DNA of 36,055 nt from an uncultured Lachnospiraceae bacterium (GCA_910578825.1 CAJTSB010000025.1:1-36055); one strand, 5' to 3'; counted from the stretch's first letter, positions 25,199 to 32,407 are shown. Numbers and translations: made by a program. The notes: generated from the sequence alone by a model not told the origin.

Positions 25199-25213
25199 TC
25201 TCTTTTGTTTGTT
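25178..25213 (+). terminator. Terminator overlapping the hypA stop codon
   Basis: AAAGAGATTAGC (25178-25189), loop GCTT, GCTAGTCTCTTT (25194-25205), a 12-bp stem with one T-G wobble, followed by TGTTTGTT. The TAG stop of hypA lies in the right arm, so translation to the end of hypA would unfold it. Confidence 0.85.
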
Positions 25214-25245
25214 AAGATTGTTTGACAGGATGAAGAATAAATGAT

Positions 25246-25274
25246 TTGCTCATATTGTGAGGGCATGGTATAAT
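25246..25274 (+). promoter_or_regulatory. Promoter of the diguanylate cyclase gene
   Basis: TTGCTC (25246-25251), 17 bases, perfect TATAAT (25269-25274). The -35 box is weak, so an activator is possible. Confidence 0.55.
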
Positions 25275-25316
25275 ATGTCTTAAAGAGGAACCTACCATAC
25301 GACAGGAAGTGATATA

Positions 25317-26957
25317 TTGGATAAACGGATTTCGAGAACTTATTTTATCGTGCTGCTAATTGGAGTTTTATATGCAATATTTGTCTCGTTTTCATATCAG
25401 AGTAATATCTTTACATGGACAGGTGACAATGAAGTTGTTACATGGGATGAAGAAATGAAACTGGTCAAAAAGGACAGTGCATACCAGTATTCAATGACGC
25501 TGCCGCAGGAAGACATAGATGATAAGGTGATTGTGTACAATACCGTACATATGTATCTGGAAGTACAGATTGATGGACGAACCGTATATGAGCTAAAGCC
25601 ATGCGAGGACAGTGCTATCAAGACAACTGGTTTTTGTTGGAATGTGGTCTCGCTGACCGCAAACGATGCCGGGAAGGAGATTGTATTTCGGGTGATTCCG
25701 GCTTATCGTGACAGCAGACCCAAAGGAAGTTTTCTTTATGGAACTTACCAGGATATAGAGTACAGGATAATCATGGAGCGGGGATTCCGCTTGGTTTTGG
25801 CTGCGTTGATTGCCTTGGCGGGCATTGTCATGCTTTTTTATGGCGCCTTTGTGGTGGGAAAAGGAGAGGTGGCTGAGACAATCATACAGTTTGCCGTATT
25901 TGCCACCATGCTTGGCGTTTGGTCTGTGATCGAGACCCAGGTTCTGGACCTGTTTTTCCCATGCAATATGGTAATTGTATTTTTATCGCATTTGATGTTG
26001 ATGATTATGCCGATTCCATTCGTCATGTATGTGCGCCAGATGTACCGAAATGGCAAAAAAAAGCTGTGGAGCATATGTTGTTATATCAATTGCGCTGTGA
26101 TTATTATGCGGCTTTTCCTGCAGATTACGGGATTATTTGATTTGCGTGAAACTTTGTTTTTAACTCATATCTGTCTGTTGATGTTTGTCGCGGTGATTGT
26201 AGCCATGAGCATCCATGAAATTGTGGTCAACAGGTTTACCAGACAGAACAAACTCAACATTATCTGTGTGCTGGTTATTCTGGCAAGTACCGTGTTGGAG
26301 TTGGGAATTTACCGTTTCAGCAATAAGAGTACGCCACTAGGCAGTCTTGGCTTTTTGATTTACATTGTGGTGATGGGAATTGAGAATGTAAGCAAATCCA
26401 GAAAGATGATGGAGCAGGCGCGGGAGAGTGAGATTTATCTCAAACTTGCATTCACAGATGAACTGACAGGACTTTACAACCGTACTGCTTTTGAGGAGGA
26501 TTTGGGAGGTCGCGTCATTACGGATGAAGTAACTCAGAATGAGATTATTCAGCCAACGGTTATCTATATGTTTGATTTGAATGACCTTAAGAAATGCAAC
26601 GATACATATGGTCATGATTATGGGGATAAATATATTATGATGGCGGCGTCTGTCCTCAAAAAGGCGTTTACAGATGACGACAAATGCTACCGCATTGGAG
26701 GGGATGAATTCTGCGCCTGGTCTGCAAATGTGTCTGCGAAAAAAATAGAAGAAAAACTGCGTTTGCTGGAGAAATTAATCAGTGAACAGAGCAGCAAGGA
26801 ATTTGTTGTTAAGTTCAGTATGGCTATGGGTTACGCAGTCTATTTGCCGAATGAGGACTCCAATCTCTACAGTACGCTGAAACGGGCGGACGCCATGATG
26901 TACGAACGGAAACAGGAATATAAGAGGAAACAGAAGATGGCGGAAACGAAGGTTTAA
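25317..26957 (+). CDS. Membrane-bound GGDEF diguanylate cyclase (546 aa)
   Basis: Makes cyclic di-GMP from two GTP. Residue 10-24 is an N-terminal membrane helix, followed by an extracellular beta-rich sensor domain (about 30-150), seven or eight membrane helices (about 158-355), a short coiled linker, and the GGDEF domain (about 375-540). The active-site loop is RIGGDEF (459-465), with FDLNDLK and the N-terminal DELTGLYNR also intact. The inhibitory RxxD site five residues before GGDEF is missing its Arg (Thr452), so product inhibition is probably lost. The layout resembles 7TMR-DISM sensors. The start is TTG at 25317 with AGGAAGTG before it. It is convergent with the GntR gene; their stop codons overlap by four bases. 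Confidence 0.92.
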   Translation: MDKRISRTYFIVLLIGVLYAIFVSFSYQSNIFTWTGDNEVVTWDEEMKLVKKDSAYQYSMTLPQEDIDDKVIVYNTVHMYLEVQIDGRTVYELKPCEDSAIKTTGFCWNVVSLTANDAGKEIVFRVIPAYRDSRPKGSFLYGTYQDIEYRIIMERGFRLVLAALIALAGIVMLFYGAFVVGKGEVAETIIQFAVFATMLGVWSVIETQVLDLFFPCNMVIVFLSHLMLMIMPIPFVMYVRQMYRNGKKKLWSICCYINCAVIIMRLFLQITGLFDLRETLFLTHICLLMFVAVIVAMSIHEIVVNRFTRQNKLNIICVLVILASTVLELGIYRFSNKSTPLGSLGFLIYIVVMGIENVSKSRKMMEQARESEIYLKLAFTDELTGLYNRTAFEEDLGGRVITDEVTQNEIIQPTVIYMFDLNDLKKCNDTYGHDYGDKYIMMAASVLKKAFTDDDKCYRIGGDEFCAWSANVSAKKIEEKLRLLEKLISEQSSKEFVVKFSMAMGYAVYLPNEDSNLYSTLKRADAMMYERKQEYKRKQKMAETKV

Positions 26958-27661
26958 TCATAGTAGATTTTACGGTTTCCATCAATGCTTTCCCGAACGG
27001 ATTTCTGAATCCAATCGGTGGCTCCTTTTGAATCCCGGTTTTTGATATAGGTAAAGAGCCTGTAATTATTCTCATACAGTGCTTTGATTCCGTATAGTTG
27101 GCAGAAACGTTCCCAGAGAGAGGTAATTGCCACTTTAAAAGAGCAGAAGATAAGAGGAATCAGAGTGTTTCCTGAAAATATAGCAAACTCATGTTGGAAT
27201 TCATAAGCTGCCTCCACGGCCTCTTCAATCGTGGAGGCATTTTTGAGTCCCTCAATTATTTCTGCCAGAACATCTATTTCATCGTCGGTGATATGAGTCT
27301 CGCAGAGTTCTGCTGCCAGTGTGTCCAGCGCAATCCTTACTTCGAGAATGGAGCGAATTTCATCTGCCCGGAGCTTACCGCCGTTATAGTTCATGATGGC
27401 AAGAAGGGTATCGGCAGTTCCGTTCCTGCGGTAGTCGGCAACATAAGTTCCGCTGCGGGGTTTTACCACCAGAAATCCTTTCTTTTCTAAATCAGAAATG
27501 CCGCCGTTTACGACCGAGCGGCTTATCTGCATGGATTCGGCAAGCTGGCGTTCGGGTGGAAGTTTTTCACCTATGGCAAGTTTGCCGTTCAATATCATGT
27601 GTTCCAGTTGTTCTACGAAAAGTTCCCTCAAGGAGGGGGAGCTGATTTTTTGAAATTCCAT
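26954..27661 (-). CDS. FadR-subfamily GntR transcription regulator (235 aa)
   Basis: N-terminal winged helix-turn-helix (about 8-75): LRELFVEQLEHMILNGKLAIGEKLPPERQLAESMQ is split here only by its natural turns, then SRSVVNGGISDLEKKGFL and RSGTYV. The C-terminal FCD all-helical ligand domain (about 90-225) has EVRIALDTLAAEL and the expected acidic/His residues of a metal-assisted carboxylate site (for example His167-like QHEFAIF). The family senses small organic acids such as lactate, pyruvate or acyl-CoA and binds TGGT-N3-ACCA. Two perfect copies flank the hyp operon promoter, so this is the best local candidate for its regulator. It lies downstream of the crt terminator and has an AAGGAACA site. 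Confidence 0.9.
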   Translation of the reverse strand: MEFQKISSPSLRELFVEQLEHMILNGKLAIGEKLPPERQLAESMQISRSVVNGGISDLEKKGFLVVKPRSGTYVADYRRNGTADTLLAIMNYNGGKLRADEIRSILEVRIALDTLAAELCETHITDDEIDVLAEIIEGLKNASTIEEAVEAAYEFQHEFAIFSGNTLIPLIFCSFKVAITSLWERFCQLYGIKALYENNYRLFTYIKNRDSKGATDWIQKSVRESIDGNRKIYYD

Positions 27662-27754
27662 ATGTGTTCCTTCGTCAGGGTAATCATGCTGGCATTGCCG
27701 CTAGACACCCATTATGTTTATAAATTGCGCCTGTTATATTTCTTGTCCACTTGT

Positions 27755-27784
27755 AAAAAGACTGCTGCAAAAATATTGCAGCAG
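27755..27784 (-). terminator. Terminator of crt
   Basis: CTGCTGCAA (27762-27770) and TTGCAGCAG (27776-27784) form a 9-bp stem with a five-base loop; on the minus strand it is followed by TCTTTTTAC. It separates crt from the downstream gntR gene. Confidence 0.88.
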
Positions 27785-27802
27785 CCTCAGAATTCGATTA
27801 AA

Positions 27803-28597
27803 TTAGAAGTCTGTCAAATCAGCAGCTCTTCTCTCTAAGAAAGCGGTCATGCCTTCTGTCTTGTCATGGGTGGAGCAGGTGATGCCGAACAGGTTTGCTT
27901 CCATTTCTACCGCATTTTTGATGTCCATGTCATAGCCGTTATTGATTGCAGCTTTGGCAATAGAAACAGCATAGCTGCCCTTGGAGATGATTTTGGACGC
28001 CATTTTCTTAGCGGTATCCATCAGCTCTTCTTTGGCAACAACTTTGTTCACCAGACCGATGCGATATGCCTCAGCAGCGTCAATATTGTCACAGGTGAAA
28101 ATCAGTTCTTTGGCACGTCCCATGCCTACCAGACGAGCGAGCCTCTGTGTTCCGCCAAATCCAGGGATGATGCCAAGTCCTGTCTCCGGCTGTGCGAACG
28201 TAGCGTTGTCGGATGCAATACGGATATCACATGCCATAGCGATTTCGCATCCGCCGCCCAGTGCAAATCCGTTGATAGCAGCAATCGTAACCTGACGCAT
28301 ATTCATCAGTTTGAAGAACGGCTCTGCGGCTCTCATGCCGAACGCACGCGCCTCTGCAGCAGTGAAGTTCACCATTTCAGCGATATCAGCGCCGGCTACG
28401 AAAGATTTGAAAGCGTTGTCTTTCTTGTCCGGACCACCGGTTAAGATTACGACTTTAACGTCATCTCTTGCCTCGATTTCACTCAAAGCGACATTTAACT
28501 CGTCCAATGTCTCACTGTTCAGTGCGTTCAAAGCGCCCGGTCTGCTGATGGTAAGAACAGCAATCTGATCTGCTACGTCTAATTTTAAGTTATTCAT
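27803..28597 (-). CDS. crt: Short-chain enoyl-CoA hydratase, crotonase (264 aa)
   Basis: Adds water to crotonyl-CoA, or the reverse, in the butyrate pathway. Crotonase-fold features: an oxyanion-hole segment FVAGADIAEM (about 66-75), AAINGFALGGGCEIAMACD (about 106-124) with one catalytic Glu, and FAQPETGLGIIPGFGGTQRLARLVG (split: the second Glu is in QPETGLG). Both Glu are present, as in true hydratases. Ribosome site AGGAGGG lies eight bases before the ATG. It stands alone rather than with bcd-etfBA-hbd-thl, which are presumably elsewhere. An 18-bp palindrome covers its promoter. Confidence 0.9.
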   Translation of the reverse strand: MNNLKLDVADQIAVLTISRPGALNALNSETLDELNVALSEIEARDDVKVVILTGGPDKKDNAFKSFVAGADIAEMVNFTAAEARAFGMRAAEPFFKLMNMRQVTIAAINGFALGGGCEIAMACDIRIASDNATFAQPETGLGIIPGFGGTQRLARLVGMGRAKELIFTCDNIDAAEAYRIGLVNKVVAKEELMDTAKKMASKIISKGSYAVSIAKAAINNGYDMDIKNAVEMEANLFGITCSTHDKTEGMTAFLERRAADLTDF

Positions 28598-28639
28598 GTG
28601 TAGAACCCTCCTATGGATTATGTATTTGTAACTGTTTTA

Positions 28640-28668
28640 AATATATAACTTTGACAAAATTTTGTCAA
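28640..28668 (-). promoter_or_regulatory. crt promoter with an 18-bp perfect palindrome
   Basis: On the minus strand TTGACA (28668-28663), 17 bases, TATATT (28645-28640). The palindrome TTGACAAAATTTTGTCAA spans 28651-28668 and covers the -35 box, so it is probably an operator. Its 7-4-7 layout recalls a Rex site, but two bases per half differ from TTGTTAA, so the regulator is open. Confidence 0.7.
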
Positions 28669-28710
28669 GAATAAACAGTGTTTTACAGGTAATCAGGAGG
28701 AAAAAATTTC

Positions 28711-29394
28711 TTATCTTGAGGGCATTGTAAATCCATGCAGCGCCTGGTTCAAAAAATCGTTAAAAGGTTTCATTGCCTGGAAGATTTGAACGGCCTGTGA
28801 CAGGAACTGATCGGAATCCGATAGCATCTCATCGCTGATCGGATATTCGAGATACCAGCTTTTGTATTTCAGAAATTCTGCTTGCGGATGCTCCTTGTCA
28901 TATCCCTTTGGCACATTTTTCAGAGCTGTCCCCTTTACGGTAAAATATTTTTGGAAATCCGGAGACTGAATCGTGCGTTCCCATTCCTGCGGGTGTGCGG
29001 TAATATAGTCCCGTACCATAGTGGTTGCTTCCTTAAACATATCTGCAAAGAGTCCTCCACCCAAAAAAGACTGACCGCCCGGTTTTATCATAAGGTAATA
29101 CCCTACAGGAACAGGCAGTTTTCCCTTAGATGCGATATGGGCGCGAAAAGCCGGGTTATACGGTGATTTGTCATGGCTGAACCGGGTATCTCTCACAAGT
29201 TTGAAGGTAAGTTCTTTGGGGATGTTATGCAGAATGCTTGCATCGAACTTCCCCAGTTCAAGAATCAATGCCTGAATCAGTTCTTCAAATTGCAGGTTCG
29301 CCTCTTTGTATTCCGCTTTATGGGCGTGATACCATTCGCGTTCATTGTGATTTGTTAAGTCTGTTAAATATTTTAAAATTATTGTTGTGTCCAT
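28711..29394 (-). CDS. DUF2461 protein (227 aa)
   Basis: Recognisable as DUF2461 (TIGR02453): TNHNEREWYHAHKAEY near the start, KLVRDTRFSHDKSPYNPAFRAHI (about 65-86, split by its turns), GYYLMIKPGGQSFLGGGLF and a C-terminal EFLKYKSWYLE. The family is cytosolic and of unknown biochemistry. It follows the ECF sigma gene by 16 bases in the same direction and is likely its operon partner. Confidence 0.88.
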   Translation of the reverse strand: MDTTIILKYLTDLTNHNEREWYHAHKAEYKEANLQFEELIQALILELGKFDASILHNIPKELTFKLVRDTRFSHDKSPYNPAFRAHIASKGKLPVPVGYYLMIKPGGQSFLGGGLFADMFKEATTMVRDYITAHPQEWERTIQSPDFQKYFTVKGTALKNVPKGYDKEHPQAEFLKYKSWYLEYPISDEMLSDSDQFLSQAVQIFQAMKPFNDFLNQALHGFTMPSR

Positions 29395-29410
29395 AAAAAT
29401 GATCCTCCTA

Positions 29411-30262
29411 TTATGTTGTTTTCACGGTTGAAAGGGCTGCCCCATCCAGAAAATCGGTAAGGAATTTCCTGAGTTTTTCCGGTGGCTGATAGGACTTGCA
29501 GAAAGAAAATTGTTGTGATAAATCATCAATATCTTCCATGGCGTCCTTTACAGCTGATAATGTCTGCTGCGGTATTTCCGTAGCGGACGTATAATCCAGA
29601 CAGCAGGGATGCAACCGATGGCTTTGGATGGCGTAATTGATTCGCTTGCTGCATTTACAGTTTCCATTGCCATATTCGCCGCAGTATGTCCCCAGGAAGT
29701 CTGCCATTTTTCGGCGAATTCTGGAAAGCCGTTGTCGGTATGCCTCGGGCGTTAAATCCAAAATTTCTCCGGCAATGCGGCTGTCGGCTTTGAACATGGT
29801 GCCCAGGATGAAAATACATCGGCTCTCGGCGTCAAGACACTGCAGCATTACGTTGGTACAGGACATTTTCAGTTCTTCTGCCAGGATGGATTTCTCAACG
29901 TCTTGCGTCAGATCCGGAATGTCTTCCAGACGGGCATGTTCAATGTCTTCCCCATAGAATTCAAAGCTTAGAGGATGTCTGGCAAACATATGCTTTTGAT
30001 AATTCTTTAAATGGTTTACGGCAATCCGGAATGTCCAGGTAGAAAAGGAACTTTCCTTACGGAATGTGGACAGATGCGTAATGATTTTCAGCAGAATATC
30101 CTGTGTGGCGTCTTCTGCATCTGCAAAAGTTCCCAACATCCGTAAGGAGAGATTGAATATCATATCCTGTACTTCAAGGATCAGTGTTTCCAGGGCCTGC
30201 TTGTCCCCTTCGGTTGCCTGGTCGATTAAGGAAAAGAGTTCTTCGTTTGTTTTCTTATGCAT
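29411..30262 (-). CDS. ECF-type sigma factor with a Cys-rich C-terminal extension (283 aa)
   Basis: Region 2 is at about 20-90 with DAEDATQDILLKIITHLSTFR and the tryptophan-bearing TWTFRIAVNHLKN. Region 4 is at about 135-190 with DLTPEAYRQRLSRIRRK as recognition helix. A 95-residue tail follows, beginning CGEYGNGNCKCSKR (Cys194, 202, 204) and HPCC (Cys220, 221). This cluster could bind zinc or sense redox, possibly acting as a built-in regulator; no separate anti-sigma gene is next to it. Start 30262 has AGGAGG seven bases upstream. No clear promoter was found. The DUF2461 gene follows. Confidence 0.88.
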   Translation of the reverse strand: MHKKTNEELFSLIDQATEGDKQALETLILEVQDMIFNLSLRMLGTFADAEDATQDILLKIITHLSTFRKESSFSTWTFRIAVNHLKNYQKHMFARHPLSFEFYGEDIEHARLEDIPDLTQDVEKSILAEELKMSCTNVMLQCLDAESRCIFILGTMFKADSRIAGEILDLTPEAYRQRLSRIRRKMADFLGTYCGEYGNGNCKCSKRINYAIQSHRLHPCCLDYTSATEIPQQTLSAVKDAMEDIDDLSQQFSFCKSYQPPEKLRKFLTDFLDGAALSTVKTT

Positions 30263-30328
30263 GATTTTTACCTCCTATTGGATTAGACAATGCCAGGATG
30301 GAATTGTGACAGGAAATTGGGAAATATT

Positions 30329-30679
30329 TTATTTTGTTTCCCGGCTTAATCGTTGTTTCAATGCTTTAACAGTGTCCAGGAGATAAAGTTGTTCGTTCTC
30401 AGACAAGCTTTCAGCAACCTCATATAATTCTGCCAGTATTTTGGCGCTTTTTGAATTTTCGCGTGTATCTTCCATTTCCCCTGTGCCGTCGATTAACCAG
30501 TCTTTGTTTATTTTCAAAGTCTGGCAGATGGCATTGGTGACAATGGTCTGTGGTTCGGTTTTGTTTTTTTCAAGATTATATATGACGCCGCGCGACACGC
30601 CGATGGTTTCCGCAAGGGAATCCTGTGTAAAGCCTTTTTTCTTTCGTGCGTAATTAAGTCTTTCTCCTAAAGTATTCAT
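30329..30679 (-). CDS. XRE-family repressor (116 aa)
   Basis: N-terminal Cro/C1 helix-turn-helix (about 4-60): LGERLNYARKKKGFTQDSLAETIGVSRG is the helix-turn-helix core, followed by NLEKNKTEPQT and DWLIDGTGEME. The rest (about 70-110) is an amphipathic helix likely used for dimerisation. Start 30679 is chosen because GAGGTGAT lies upstream; a longer frame to 30739 runs through the promoter. It is divergent from a small protein and a SHOCT gene, and its own promoter -35 box lies in operator O1, so it is probably autoregulated. It resembles phage or toxin-antitoxin regulators. Confidence 0.9.
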   Translation of the reverse strand: MNTLGERLNYARKKKGFTQDSLAETIGVSRGVIYNLEKNKTEPQTIVTNAICQTLKINKDWLIDGTGEMEDTRENSKSAKILAELYEVAESLSENEQLYLLDTVKALKQRLSRETK

Positions 30680-30697
30680 TGTTATCACCTCAAAATA

Positions 30698-30726
30698 AGT
30701 ATATATCATCAAAAATTCACTGTCAA
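30698..30726 (-). promoter_or_regulatory. Promoter of the XRE gene
   Basis: On the minus strand TTGACA (30726-30721), 17 bases, TATACT (30703-30698). The -35 box is inside operator O1. Confidence 0.8.
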
Positions 30727-30810
30727 TGCAAAAATTCATTGATAATGGTAAAATGTAGAAATAGATTCATTGACAATGGTAATAATGCGTGATATAATTC
30801 ATTAACAAGG
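30718..30810. repeat. Four-site XRE operator array (CATTG-N-CAATG)
   Basis: Sites are O1 CACTGTCAATG (30718-30728), O2 CATTGATAATG (30737-30747), O3 CATTGACAATG (30768-30778, perfect) and O4 CATTAACAAGG (30800-30810). Each is preceded by AATT or GATT and O2-O4 by similar A/T-rich context. Spacing O2-O3-O4 is 31 and 32 bases, three helical turns, so dimers would sit on one face. O1 covers the leftward -35, O3 the rightward -35, and O4 the rightward transcription start. Confidence 0.85.
30770..30798 (+). promoter_or_regulatory. Perfect consensus promoter of the SHOCT unit
   Basis: TTGACA (30770-30775), 17 bases, TATAAT (30793-30798). Operators O3 and O4 overlap its ends, so strong repression by the XRE protein is expected. 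Confidence 0.88.
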
Positions 30811-30832
30811 CAAAAGAGAGGGAGGGGCGGAA

Positions 30833-31027
30833 ATGGTAACAAAATTGGGTTCGACGCAGCAGGTAAAATTATTAGATGAAATCATTGACAATGCAGCAGG
30901 ACTTCCGTTGGAGAGCCAGGACTTGTTGTTAATGATGGCAAAGGCAATGAAGTATACAAGGGACAGCATAGAGTGTTCACATACGGGTGGACAGGCAGCG
31001 TGGGGAAATGTCTTTCGGGATGAATAG
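30833..31027 (+). CDS. Small protein (64 aa) in the XRE-controlled unit
   Basis: I do not recognise this protein. It is mostly helical (VKLLDEIIDNAAGLPLESQDLLLMMAKAMKYTRD is split by short turns) and soluble. The segment PLESQDLLLMMAKAM is the sort seen in short regulators of phages and conjugative elements, but that is not a firm match. A GAGGGAGGGG site lies six bases upstream. Its reading frame contains a perfect copy of the operator (30883-30893). The SHOCT gene follows by 18 bases. Confidence 0.65.
   Translation: MVTKLGSTQQVKLLDEIIDNAAGLPLESQDLLLMMAKAMKYTRDSIECSHTGGQAAWGNVFRDE
30883..30893. promoter_or_regulatory. Intragenic perfect copy of the XRE operator
   Basis: CATTGACAATG, identical to O3, within codons 17-21 of the 64-aa gene and 83 bases beyond O4. 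It could act as a roadblock or a looping partner. Confidence 0.6.
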
Positions 31028-31045
31028 TGAGGAGGGAAAGGAATC

Positions 31046-31600
31046 ATGGGAGAATTATTTCGGTTTAAGGCATTGCATAAAGCAATGGGAGGGATTGAGA
31101 CAGATGTGACCGTATTTGATGACAAGATTGAATTACATAGAAAGGTGTCCGGCATTATCTCAATGAATACAAAGCTTCCTGCAGAAACGGTTGCATATTA
31201 TAAGGATTTGGAGGCTGTCAATTTTGTAAAGCCTTCTTTAGCTGCTGGAAATATTGGTTGGATTGAACTTGTGGGAATCAATCGTGATAAAAATGTGATG
31301 AGCACTGTTGATACAAACTGGAAACTGATAAGCAATGTGGATACGGTAAATGCAATAAAAAATCCATATAACATAGTTTTTAACAAAAATCATCGTGAAG
31401 TGGAGAATTATTATAAAAGGATAAAAGAAATATTTGAAGAGTTTGCCAGTAACAACCAAAGTGTGCAGGGTGTTACAAATATAATCAATGAAGAGTCGGC
31501 TTTGGATAAAATAAAGAAACTAAAAGATTTATTGGATTTGGGCGCAATCAGTCAGAAAGAATTTGATGAAAAGAAAGAAAAACTAATGAATAACATATAG
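31046..31600 (+). CDS. SHOCT-domain protein with a PH-like N-terminal part (184 aa)
   Basis: The C-terminal 32 residues, beginning SALDKIKKLKDLLDLGAISQ and ending EFDEKKEKLMNN, are a clear SHOCT domain, a short helical oligomerisation module. The N-terminal 130 residues are beta-rich (TDVTVFDDKIELHRKV), in the manner of bacterial PH-like/DUF4429 domains. No signal peptide. The gene has GAGGGAAAGG upstream and lies in the unit controlled by the XRE repressor. Function unknown; similar proteins occur on mobile elements. Confidence 0.8.
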   Translation: MGELFRFKALHKAMGGIETDVTVFDDKIELHRKVSGIISMNTKLPAETVAYYKDLEAVNFVKPSLAAGNIGWIELVGINRDKNVMSTVDTNWKLISNVDTVNAIKNPYNIVFNKNHREVENYYKRIKEIFEEFASNNQSVQGVTNIINEESALDKIKKLKDLLDLGAISQKEFDEKKEKLMNNI

Positions 31601-31608
31601 TCTGGGGT

Positions 31609-31701
31609 ATGCCTATAAAGACGATAGTGTTTGAATTCTGGATAATATGTGGCATAATGGTATATTTCATAGGGGAAATAATTATTGGGGAGAAAGGTTA
31701 G
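31609..31701 (+). CDS. Possible 30-aa single-span membrane peptide
   Basis: An ATG frame of 30 codons with one hydrophobic stretch, FEFWIICGIMVYFIGEII. Only a poorly spaced GGGG lies before it, so it may be chance. It starts nine bases after the SHOCT gene and ends eleven bases before the next gene. Confidence 0.2.
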   Translation: MPIKTIVFEFWIICGIMVYFIGEIIIGEKG

Positions 31702-31711
31702 GTAAGAGGTT

Positions 31712-32407
31712 ATGAAACTGAAATGGAATAGGATCTTTTTGTTAATAATTGCTTTTGTTGCATCTTTTTTGGCGTCTGCTATTTCTTTAAAGGCAGCATC
31801 TGTGGAACCGGATTTGGAAAATATATTGCCTCAATATCCGGTAAATGGTCAGACATATTGGATAGCGTTTAAAGAAGGTTTTCGGAATAGCCGTATAGAG
31901 CTTTCAACGTGTAATATATCTGTTGATAAGGAAAAAGCCTATATTGAGTGGAATGGAAGTCTGGTTTTAAAGGGTGCAAGTGCAGTTGGACGTTACAATC
32001 AATATAAATTATCAGAGAAGGACTCCTCGGAGCAGATTGGTACATATGGAAAATTTTCGGATTGGGCGACGGCTGTTATTGCAAGCAATCTGGATGTATA
32101 TGATTCCCATGGAACATTTATTTTGGCAAAGAGTAGACTGTACCCTGAAAAATCTAATAGGACAGATATCAAAAAAGCAAAAGTATCAACAATTAGCAAG
32201 AAATATTATACAGGTAAAACAATCAGACCGCGCCCTAAATTAACGTATAACGGAAAATATTTATATGAAAAAGTGGATTACACGCTTTCCTATAAAAATA
32301 ATAAAAGGATCGGTACCGCATCTATAGTAATAAAGGGAAAAGGGGATTTTAAGGGAACGAAAACCATAAAATTCAAAATTGTTAAAAAACAGAAAGGTTC
32401 CATTTAA
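31712..32407 (+). CDS. Secreted Ig-like-repeat protein, probably frameshifted (231 aa)
   Basis: A signal peptide is clear: basic MKLKWNR, a hydrophobic core and a cut near LKAAS (about 27-31). The middle is not recognised. The C-terminal part (about 158-225) is the Lachnospiraceae/Eubacterium surface repeat beginning KAKVSTISKKYYTGKTIRP and continuing YNGKYLYEKVDYTLSY, NNKRIGTASIVIKG and GDFKGTKTIKFKI. The frame stops just after it, but the same kind of sequence continues in the other frames to 32961 (see the next feature), so the natural protein was probably longer. It may have been exported to the cell surface. Confidence 0.7.
   Translation: MKLKWNRIFLLIIAFVASFLASAISLKAASVEPDLENILPQYPVNGQTYWIAFKEGFRNSRIELSTCNISVDKEKAYIEWNGSLVLKGASAVGRYNQYKLSEKDSSEQIGTYGKFSDWATAVIASNLDVYDSHGTFILAKSRLYPEKSNRTDIKKAKVSTISKKYYTGKTIRPRPKLTYNGKYLYEKVDYTLSYKNNKRIGTASIVIKGKGDFKGTKTIKFKIVKKQKGSI

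Noticed and set aside
30317..30340. GGGAAA/TTTCCC hairpin at the end of the XRE gene as terminator
   Set aside because: Only six base pairs with a loose loop and no clear T run after it on the minus strand.
30718..30893. Repeated 11-bp units resembling a short CRISPR array
   Set aside because: Units are short palindromes at spaced positions over two promoters, with no regular spacers or cas genes; they fit operators.
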